Below are positions 58,171 through 64,000 of a stretch of 64,000 nt of DNA, piece by piece. Position 1 is the first letter of the stretch. Every line of letters starts with the position of its first letter. The stretch comes from Aggregatibacter kilianii (GTDB taxonomy: Bacteria; Pseudomonadota; Gammaproteobacteria; Enterobacterales; Pasteurellaceae). The position numbers and the translations under genes are program-made. Where the stretch lies: the NCBI RefSeq assembly GCF_003130255.1, contig NZ_NRCN01000001.1, forward strand, positions 620,001 to 684,000. Direction: 5' to 3'. The notes beneath the pieces were generated by a model. It saw only the letters and a list, made by a program, of their open reading frames with translations, made no database searches and was not told where the DNA came from.

Positions 58171-58265
58171 TTTTAATTTCCCGTAAGGGGCGGAGCAACA
58201 TATCCGCCGAAAACATTGACAAAAAGTAGGCGAACATCATAGCCCGCCCTTACAACAAATAGGGA

Positions 58266-59630
58266 TTAACCACGCACCGTGTTTAATGCTTCGGCTACAG
58301 ATTTCGTGAAGCGTTTGATGAACTCTTCGCATTCCGCTTGGTTAATATTGACGGCGCACAGCACGCGCACCACATTACCGCCACGGCCACCGCGCTCTAA
58401 CAATAATTTGTTGTTAAAACAGGCCTTCTGAATAGCCACTGCAAGTTCACCATCCTGTGGATAAGCCCCTGTACTATCTTGCGCCTGACGTTCATCTACA
58501 ATATCGATTCCCATCATCAAGCCCTTGCCACGTACATTACCGATACAAGGATAAGTTTTAGCCAGTTCACGTAACGCATTGGTTAAGTATTCGCCACGCT
58601 CTTTCGCGTTTTGTGCAAGGTTTTCATCCCGCATAATTTTTAATGAGGCATAACCTGTCGCCATGGCCAGTTGATTGCCGCGAAATGTCCCCGTATGTCC
58701 TGCCGGCAACCAAGCATCATATTCTTTCTTGATGGCAAGCACCGCTAACGGCAAACTGCCACCAACCGCTTTGGACATCACCACAATATCAGGCTCAATA
58801 CCTGCATGCTCAAAGGCAAACATTTTACCGGAACGACAAAAACCTGCCTGAACCTCGTCCACAATCATTAAAATACCGTGTTTTTGTGTTACTTCACGTA
58901 CTTTTTGCAAAAATGAAATAGGTGCCGGTACAACACCTCCTTCCCCTTGAATAGCCTCAAGAATCACCGCCGCAGGTTTTACCATGCCGCTTTCGACATC
59001 TTCAATGAAATTCTCGAAATAATGTTCAACTGCTTTTGCACCGGCTTCGCCACCAATACCAAATGGACAACGATATTCGTGCGGATACGGCATAAATTGC
59101 ACACCGGGCATGAGATTTTGCACGGCATTTTTTGCGCCTAAATTACCGGTAACGGAAAGCGCGCCATGAGTCATGCCGTGAAATCCCCCGGAGAACGCAA
59201 TCACATTAGCGCGCCCGGTATAGGTTTTGGCTAATTTAATGGCCGCTTCATTGGCGTCCGCACCGGAAGGACCGGTAAATTGCAGGATATATTTATTTTG
59301 TGGGAAAAATGATAACAACTCTTCACTAAACGCATCTTTCAACGGTGTTGTTAAATCTAGAGTGTGCAAAGGTAATCCGCTGTCTAACACATCTTGAATT
59401 GATTGCATTAACACGGGGTGGTTGTGACCTAAGGCAAGCGTACCCGCACCGGCCAAAAAATCCAGATATTCATTACCTTCAACATCCGTCACCCAACAGC
59501 CATGGGCTTTAGCATAGGCAAAAGGCAATTTGCGCGGATAGCTACGCACATTGGATTCCATCACATCTTGACGATCTAAGAAATATTGATTTGAAGCAAG
59601 AACTGCTTTCACAGGGGTAGTAATAGTCAT
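58266..59630 (-). CDS. dat: Diaminobutyrate--2-oxoglutarate aminotransferase
   Basis: Class III PLP aminotransferase that makes 2,4-diaminobutyrate from aspartate semialdehyde and glutamate. The 454 residues have [84 protein letters not shown] with the PLP lysine, and [13 protein letters not shown]. With ddc it forms the two-step 1,3-diaminopropane route known from Haemophilus and Acinetobacter. The ATG has only a distant AGAAGG. A 300-bp leader with a possible regulatory peptide lies upstream. Confidence 0.95.
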   Translation of the reverse strand: MTITTPVKAVLASNQYFLDRQDVMESNVRSYPRKLPFAYAKAHGCWVTDVEGNEYLDFLAGAGTLALGHNHPVLMQSIQDVLDSGLPLHTLDLTTPLKDAFSEELLSFFPQNKYILQFTGPSGADANEAAIKLAKTYTGRANVIAFSGGFHGMTHGALSVTGNLGAKNAVQNLMPGVQFMPYPHEYRCPFGIGGEAGAKAVEHYFENFIEDVESGMVKPAAVILEAIQGEGGVVPAPISFLQKVREVTQKHGILMIVDEVQAGFCRSGKMFAFEHAGIEPDIVVMSKAVGGSLPLAVLAIKKEYDAWLPAGHTGTFRGNQLAMATGYASLKIMRDENLAQNAKERGEYLTNALRELAKTYPCIGNVRGKGLMMGIDIVDERQAQDSTGAYPQDGELAVAIQKACFNNKLLLERGGRGGNVVRVLCAVNINQAECEEFIKRFTKSVAEALNTVRG

Positions 59631-59799
59631 TTAAGATAAAACCTTCTAAAAGAGGTGAAAAAAATAAGTCGGGTGCCTTGCGGGAAGCCTAAGCTTTCTG
59701 CCGTAAACAACAGAGATCATGGGGCATTTGACTCGCTACTTATAAAAAAAAGCGTTTCAGCTTTTTTTGTTTTTACCCTAATTGCCCGTAAAGAATGGG
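59631..59799 (-). promoter_or_regulatory. dat-ddc leader with terminator-like hairpin
   Basis: On the minus strand an A-tract hairpin (AAAAAAAGC, loop TGAAAC, GCTTTTTTTT; plus 59744-59769) lies about 110 bp before dat. Upstream of it, GCCC and GGGC arms (plus 59784-59800) pair just at the stop of a 15-codon leader frame. The layout resembles attenuation. The hairpin has only two G-C pairs, so termination strength is uncertain. Confidence 0.45.
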
Positions 59800-59847
59800 C
59801 TAGGTTGGAAACAGTTTTGATATAGGGTTATAACAAAACTGGGTCAT
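59800..59847 (-). CDS. Candidate leader peptide of the dat-ddc operon, 15 residues
   Basis: ATG at 59847 and TAG ending at 59800 encode MTQFCYNPISKLFPT. AAAGGA lies 7 nt before the ATG, a proper ribosome site. It is followed by a hairpin spanning the stop codon and then a terminator-like hairpin before dat. An inverted repeat, CAGTTTTG / CAAAACTG (59812-59841), lies within the frame. No similarity is recognised, and chance cannot be excluded. Confidence 0.45.
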   Translation of the reverse strand: MTQFCYNPISKLFPT

Positions 59848-59917
59848 TTTACATTCCTTTAACGAAAAGGAAATACGTCTAAACCAAACAACCTTTTCTA
59901 CACGACAGATCAGACCT

Positions 59918-59940
59918 GTATCACTTTGATAATGTGATAG
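59918..59940. promoter_or_regulatory. Palindrome in the dat/pth intergenic region, candidate operator
   Basis: TATCAC at 59919-59924 and GTGATA at 59934-59939 form a 6-bp inverted repeat with a 9-nt centre, between the divergent dat and pth genes. It could be a regulator site or promoter element. No regulator is named. Confidence 0.35.
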
Positions 59941-60017
59941 CAATCTTAGCACACGCATTGAGCCTTTCTACCTTTTTCGCTACAATACGCCACTATTTTT
60001 ATTCACGTAAACAGACT

Positions 60018-60602
60018 ATGTCAGAAATTAAGTTAATCGTTGGACTTGGCAATCCCGGCGATAAATACGCAGACACCCGCCACAATGCCGGAGAATGGTT
60101 AATTGCACGCTTAGCACGGCGGTTTAATATCACATTAAATGCGGAGAATAAGTTTTCCGGTTATGTGGGAAAAACACTGATTAATAGCAAAGAAATCCGC
60201 TTTTTGGTGCCGATGACATTTATGAATTTAAGCGGCAAAGCGGTAGGCGCATTGGCGAATTTTTATCGTATCAAACCCGAAGAAATTTTAGTCCTGCATG
60301 ATGAGTTAGATTTACCGCCCGGTAGCGTTAAACTGAAATTGGGTGGCGGACATGGCGGCCACAACGGCTTAAAAGATATCGTTGCCGCATTGGGCAATAA
60401 CAACAACTTTTATCGTCTGCGCATTGGAATCGGTCACCCGGGACATCGTGATTTAGTGGCGGGTTATGTATTAAACAAACCGTCACCAAGTGAACGCGAA
60501 GCTCTTGAAAAAGCCTTGGATGAAGCGGCAAATTGCGTGGAACTGCTTTTCAAAGACGGCATCGTCAAAGCCACTAATCGACTGAATAGTTTTAAAATTT
60601 AG
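60018..60602 (+). CDS. pth: Peptidyl-tRNA hydrolase
   Basis: Releases tRNA from prematurely dropped peptidyl-tRNA. The start at 60018 ([14 protein letters not shown]) gives 194 residues, the normal length. Catalytic region: [11 protein letters not shown] with His near residue 22, [45 protein letters not shown], and RIGIGHP. An upstream reading from 59934 lacks any ribosome site. ychF usually follows pth; here an unknown lipoprotein gene intervenes. Confidence 0.96.
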   Translation: MSEIKLIVGLGNPGDKYADTRHNAGEWLIARLARRFNITLNAENKFSGYVGKTLINSKEIRFLVPMTFMNLSGKAVGALANFYRIKPEEILVLHDELDLPPGSVKLKLGGGHGGHNGLKDIVAALGNNNNFYRLRIGIGHPGHRDLVAGYVLNKPSPSEREALEKALDEAANCVELLFKDGIVKATNRLNSFKI

Positions 60603-60612
60603 GGGAAAAACC

Positions 60613-61206
60613 ATGAAAAAAAGTACTTTAGTCATCATCGCAAGCATTGTTATATCAGGATGTTCTGCCAAAGCGGTACTTGTTCAGAAAAAGGTTAGTT
60701 ACGACCCTAAAGAAGAAGCTCGAGTTCGTGTATATCAATCTAATGGAAATGGAACAACCAAAGTTGTTAGTGATTTAACGTGCAAAGATGTACAAAACGA
60801 TAGAAAAAAAGCAGTCAGCCAAAACCCTTTCCATCGTGACAATAGACATAATGGTTTACCAAAAAGAACCTTAAAAAGTGTGAGTGTAGGCATTCCCCTC
60901 ACAGAACAAAGCGCAAAAGCACTAGAACGTTCAAGCTATTTTGAGACAGATTCTTTTATTGAACAAGTCATTCCTGCCAACGTGCCCACCATTATACGAG
61001 GAAGCGAGTATTTCATCGCCAGCTGTCAAATTATTGGAGAATTCACACCTCAAGCGGGAAAAGACTATGAAATTCAATACGGTTCTGACAGTAAATATTG
61101 CAGAATGTTTATTCATGAGATCGAGCCATTATCAAATCAAAAAGATACAAAAATTCAAGCACATCTAGGAAAAGAAGTTCGATACAAAAAATGCGATCTT
61201 CACTAA
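60613..61206 (+). CDS. Predicted lipoprotein of unknown function
   Basis: A 197-residue protein with a short signal peptide and lipobox IVISGC (Cys17), so it should be lipid-anchored. The mature part is polar and basic, with four further cysteines besides the lipobox one (in DLTCKD, ASCQII, KYCRMF, and KKCDLH) that could form disulfides, perhaps with the help of DsbB-DsbA. No family is recognised. It lies 10 bp after pth and 25 bp before ychF, two genes normally adjacent, and its base composition is more AT-rich, suggesting insertion by transfer. AGGGGAAAA precedes the ATG. Confidence 0.8.
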   Translation: MKKSTLVIIASIVISGCSAKAVLVQKKVSYDPKEEARVRVYQSNGNGTTKVVSDLTCKDVQNDRKKAVSQNPFHRDNRHNGLPKRTLKSVSVGIPLTEQSAKALERSSYFETDSFIEQVIPANVPTIIRGSEYFIASCQIIGEFTPQAGKDYEIQYGSDSKYCRMFIHEIEPLSNQKDTKIQAHLGKEVRYKKCDLH

Positions 61207-61231
61207 TATTTAAGTCAAAATAGGAAAAATT

Positions 61232-62323
61232 ATGGGATTCAAATGTGGTATCGTGGGCCTGCCGAATGTGGGCAAATCCACACTTTTCAACGCCTTAACC
61301 AAAGCCGGCATTGAAGCGGCAAACTATCCGTTTTGCACCATCGAGCCAAATACCGGCGTAGTGCCAATGCCGGATCCGCGTTTAGACGCCTTAGCAGAAA
61401 TCGTTAAACCTGAACGCGTATTACCAACCACCATGGAGTTTGTGGATATCGCAGGTTTGGTTGCAGGTGCAAGTAAAGGCGAAGGTTTGGGTAACAAATT
61501 CCTCGCCAACATCCGTGAAACGGACGCCATTGGCCATGTCGTACGTTGTTTTGAAAACGATGATATCGTACACGTTGCGGGCAAAATCGATCCGTTAAAT
61601 GATATTGAAACCATTAACACCGAACTGGCGTTAGCCGATTTAGACAGCTGTGAACGTGCGATTCAACGTTTACAAAAACGTGCTAAAGGCGGCGATAAAG
61701 ATGCGAAATTTGAGCTTTCCGTGATGGAAAAAATCTTACCGGTGCTCTCTGAAGCAGGCATGATTCGTTCCGTGCCGTTGGACAAAGACGAATTACTAGC
61801 AATCAAAAGCTATAATTTCTTAACCTTAAAACCGACCATGTACATCGCTAACGTGAACGAAGACGGTTTTGAGAATAACCCATACCTCGACAAAGTCCGT
61901 GAATTTGCTGAAAAAGAAGGCTCTGTCGTGGTGCCGGTGTGTGCCGCAATCGAAGCGGAAATCGCAGAACTGGATGATGATGAAAAACTCGAGTTCTTAC
62001 AAGATCTCGGCATTGAAGAGCCGGGCTTAAACCGTGTCATTCGTGCCGGTTATGCTCTTTTAAATTTACAAACTTACTTCACTGCCGGCGTGAAAGAAGT
62101 ACGCGCATGGACGGTTTCTGTTGGCGCCACCGCACCGAAAGCCGCTGCAGTAATCCATACCGACTTTGAAAAAGGCTTTATCCGCGCTGAAGTCATTGCC
62201 TACGACGATTTCATCCAATACAAAGGTGAAAACGGTGCCAAAGATGCCGGCAAATGGCGGTTGGAAGGGAAAGATTATATCGTGCAAGATGGCGATGTTA
62301 TGCACTTTAGATTTAATGTATAA
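61232..62323 (+). CDS. ychF: Ribosome-binding ATPase YchF (OLA1 family)
   Basis: Obg-related P-loop protein that prefers ATP and binds 70S ribosomes. At 363 residues it equals the E. coli length. The P-loop is [16 protein letters not shown] (about residues 7-22), G3 is [21 protein letters not shown], the altered G4 motif is NVNEDG, and the C-terminal TGS domain ends [19 protein letters not shown] precedes the ATG. A USS-pair terminator follows. Confidence 0.97.
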   Translation: MGFKCGIVGLPNVGKSTLFNALTKAGIEAANYPFCTIEPNTGVVPMPDPRLDALAEIVKPERVLPTTMEFVDIAGLVAGASKGEGLGNKFLANIRETDAIGHVVRCFENDDIVHVAGKIDPLNDIETINTELALADLDSCERAIQRLQKRAKGGDKDAKFELSVMEKILPVLSEAGMIRSVPLDKDELLAIKSYNFLTLKPTMYIANVNEDGFENNPYLDKVREFAEKEGSVVVPVCAAIEAEIAELDDDEKLEFLQDLGIEEPGLNRVIRAGYALLNLQTYFTAGVKEVRAWTVSVGATAPKAAAVIHTDFEKGFIRAEVIAYDDFIQYKGENGAKDAGKWRLEGKDYIVQDGDVMHFRFNV

Positions 62324-62330
62324 AAACATT

Positions 62331-62370
62331 CAAAAAATTGACCGCACTTTTTAAGTGCGGTATTTTTTTA
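62331..62370. terminator. USS inverted pair terminator after ychF
   Basis: ACCGCACTT at 62341-62349 faces AAGTGCGGT at 62353-62361 with only three bases between, followed by a T-run. Confidence 0.88.
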
Positions 62371-62519
62371 TGTAATTAAAAAAGCATTCGATATCAAGCA
62401 ACGCTTTCATACGAGCAATACAAGTATGGCGGATGTAGCCAATCGGTTGACAGGAGCGTTGAAATAATGATGAAAAATGCAAATGCCCGCTAGCCTCCCT
62501 AGAAATATAAGGATGTCCC
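62371..62519. other. Intergenic stretch before the UDG-like gene
   Basis: 149 bp without a recognised promoter, RNA or gene. A minus-strand frame runs across it (62351-62551) but has no start site of quality and overlaps the UDG-like gene. Confidence 0.4.
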
Positions 62520-63101
62520 ATGCCTACCCTCTCCCAAATCAAAAACGCCATTATGGCGGATCTGCAAAATCAACCCTTCACCGAACGTGGTATAGAACCG
62601 CTATTTGCCGCGCCAACCGGCGCCAAAATTAACATTGTGGGGCAAGCGCCTGGCGTAAAAGCAGAACAAACCCGTTTATATTGGAACGACAAAAGCGGCG
62701 ACCGCCTGCGTGAGTGGTTAGGTGTGGATCGTGCAATCTTCTATCATTCCGATTTATTTGCCGTAATTCCGATGGATTTTTACTATCCTGGCAAAGGTAA
62801 ATCGGGAGATTTGCCGCCACGCAAAGGTTTTGCGGAGAAATGGCATCCGCTCATTTTGGCAGACTTACCGAATATCGAGCTGACTATTTTGATCGGCCAA
62901 TATGCACAAAAATATTACTTACCGGAAAACACGCTAAACGTAACGGAAACCGTAAAAAATTACATAAAATTTCTACCGCACTTTTTGCCGTTAGTTCACC
63001 CTTCGCCGCGTAATCAGCTTTGGTTGGCGAAAAATCCGTGGTTTGAGCAAAAAGTCGTGCCAAGATTACAACAACGGGTACAAGAAATCTTATCCCGCTA
63101 A
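62520..63101 (+). CDS. Uracil-DNA glycosylase family protein
   Basis: A 193-residue cytoplasmic protein of the UDG superfamily. NIVGQAPGVKAEQTR contains the catalytic-site GQAPG motif, FYHSDLFAVIPMDFYYPG is the base-binding region, and LPLVHPSPRNQLW the DNA-contact HPSPR motif. This type is distinct from Ung (family 1) and is often annotated simply as a uracil-DNA glycosylase family protein. Enzymatic activity is unproven for close relatives. The ATG follows AAGGATGTCCC. An uptake signal lies at 62977. Confidence 0.85.
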   Translation: MPTLSQIKNAIMADLQNQPFTERGIEPLFAAPTGAKINIVGQAPGVKAEQTRLYWNDKSGDRLREWLGVDRAIFYHSDLFAVIPMDFYYPGKGKSGDLPPRKGFAEKWHPLILADLPNIELTILIGQYAQKYYLPENTLNVTETVKNYIKFLPHFLPLVHPSPRNQLWLAKNPWFEQKVVPRLQQRVQEILSR

Positions 63102-63129
63102 TTGTAATTTCACATCATTTTCTAAGAAA

Positions 63130-63158
63130 CAAAAAAAGCCTGTCACACGACAGGCCAA
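63130..63158 (-). terminator. Intrinsic terminator after cysK
   Basis: On the minus strand GCCTGTC and GACAGGC (plus 63138-63144 and 63149-63155) form a 7-bp G-C-rich stem with a 4-nt loop, followed by seven T. It lies between convergent genes. Confidence 0.9.
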
Positions 63159-63174
63159 ATTTGGAACAATTCGA

Positions 63175-64000
63175 TTAGATCTCGATACCGTCAAACAATG
63201 CGGTACTCAAATACCGTTCTGATGCAGATGGTAAAATTACGACAATTAATTTGTCCTTAAATTCAGATAATTTTGCCAAACGATCTGCTGCAGCTACCGC
63301 AGCACCGGAGGAAATCCCCGCTAAAATGCCTTCTTCGGCCATTAAACGGCGGGCTGTTGCAATGGCGGTATCGCTATCAACGGTTTCCACGCGGTCAATT
63401 AATGAAAGATCGAGATTTTTCGGAATAAAGCCGGCGCCGATCCCTTGGATTTTATGCGGACCCGGTTTAACTTCTTGACCGGCAAGGGTTTGTGTGATCA
63501 CCGGGGATTCGGCGGGTTCAACCGCAACAGAGGTAATTTGTTTGCCGTGATCCAATTTAATGGCGCGGGAAATACCGGTAATAGTACCGCCTGTGCCAAC
63601 ACCAGCAACGACAACATCAACTTTGCCTTCGGTATCTTTCCAAATTTCTTGACCGGTTGTTTTGCGATGAATGTCAGGGTTTGCCGGATTTTCAAATTGT
63701 TTTAACATCACATAACGATTCGGGTTGGACGCCACAATTTCTTCTGCCTTGGCAATAGCGCCTTTCATACCTTTAGCGCCTTCGGTTAACACCAAATTTA
63801 CACCCAAGCCGCGCAATAAACGTTTACGTTCGGTGCTCATGGTTTCAGGCATGGTTAAGGTGATTTTATACCCACGAGCAGCCGCCACATACGCCAAAGC
63901 GATTCCGGTGTTACCGCTGGTCGCATCCACGATTTCTTTATCTTGGGTTAAAACCCCGTCTTTTTCCGCTTGCCATACCATGTTGGCACCGATACGGCAT
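63175..64000 (-). CDS. cysK: Cysteine synthase A, partial (5' end outside window)
   Basis: PLP enzyme that makes cysteine from O-acetylserine and sulfide. The frame runs off the right window edge, so the N-terminus with the PLP lysine is missing. What is visible starts [14 protein letters not shown] and includes the substrate loop [18 protein letters not shown], the PLP-phosphate loop [13 protein letters not shown], and [13 protein letters not shown]. The C-terminal end is LFDGIEI. The Ser-Gly-Asn-Thr motif and length fit CysK. The family also includes CysM, but the [12 protein letters not shown] segment favours CysK. Confidence 0.95.
   Translation of the reverse strand, partial: CRIGANMVWQAEKDGVLTQDKEIVDATSGNTGIALAYVAAARGYKITLTMPETMSTERKRLLRGLGVNLVLTEGAKGMKGAIAKAEEIVASNPNRYVMLKQFENPANPDIHRKTTGQEIWKDTEGKVDVVVAGVGTGGTITGISRAIKLDHGKQITSVAVEPAESPVITQTLAGQEVKPGPHKIQGIGAGFIPKNLDLSLIDRVETVDSDTAIATARRLMAEEGILAGISSGAAVAAADRLAKLSEFKDKLIVVILPSASERYLSTALFDGIEI

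Noticed and set aside
62351-62551. 66-codon minus-strand frame between ychF and the UDG-like gene
   Set aside because: It begins inside the UDG-like gene, has no ribosome site and ends in an uptake-signal pair. It might be a degraded remnant but cannot be supported.
1-64000. CRISPR array, prophage, insertion sequence or integron
   Set aside because: No regularly spaced repeats, transposase, integrase or phage structural genes were found; repeated 9-mers are uptake signals.

Overview
The window is a stretch of ordinary chromosome from a gammaproteobacterium of the family Pasteurellaceae. The clearest clue is the 9-mer AAGTGCGGT and its complement ACCGCACTT, present about 50 times. This is the DNA uptake signal (USS) of the Haemophilus influenzae / Aggregatibacter / Pasteurella branch. 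Protein sequences, the moderate AT-richness and the gene order all fit, and my best guess is an Aggregatibacter species. That guess is inference, because no rRNA marker is present. There is no prophage, insertion sequence or CRISPR array. About 60 protein genes, one tRNA-Ser(GGA), one TPP riboswitch and many intrinsic terminators are supported.

Layout. 1-4.4 kb: end of maeB, sodA, eda and a SulP transporter. 4.5-12.2 kb: tRNA-Ser, lon behind a heat-shock-type promoter, ppiD, upp-uraA, hda. 12.2-18.7 kb (minus strand): a small membrane methyltransferase-like gene, then the conserved run rlmN-pilW-rodZ-ispG-hisS-yfgM. 19-25 kb: a frameshifted periplasmic asparaginase, sdaC-sdaA for serine use, sprT, metK and rpsO. 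25-29 kb: menF-menD-menH for menaquinone. 29-37.8 kb: alaA, fadR/nhaB-dsbB, a small basic protein overlapping mltF, folB/plsY, kbp, ypfJ. 37.8-42.6 kb: rpiA-serA, an AT-rich islet with an orphan Imm40-type immunity gene, hemW, ybjQ, rdgB. 42.6-48.1 kb: competence gene comEA behind a CRP-S site, lspA-ispH, then a TPP-riboswitch thiamine-precursor uptake operon (thiZ-thiX-tenA-thiY). 48.1-56.5 kb: ribF-ileS, murJ, rpsT, ytjB/serB, yajQ. 56.6-64 kb: dat-ddc for 1,3-diaminopropane behind a long structured leader, pth, an unknown lipoprotein, ychF, a uracil-DNA-glycosylase-like protein, and the 3' part of cysK.

The genes together describe a respiratory and fermentative host-associated bacterium. 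It uses serine and probably once used asparagine, salvages uracil and thiamine precursors, makes menaquinone, and is naturally competent (uptake signals, comEA, a pilW-like gene).

The most unusual items are: (1) a 15-codon leader peptide followed by a terminator-like hairpin ahead of dat-ddc; (2) an in-frame insert of about 27 codons made of four consecutive hairpins inside ribF; (3) the orphan immunity gene with a possible toxin-tail remnant; (4) a 48-codon basic protein gene overlapping the end of mltF; and (5) a leader ORF between the TPP riboswitch and thiZ that appears to be translationally coupled to thiZ.
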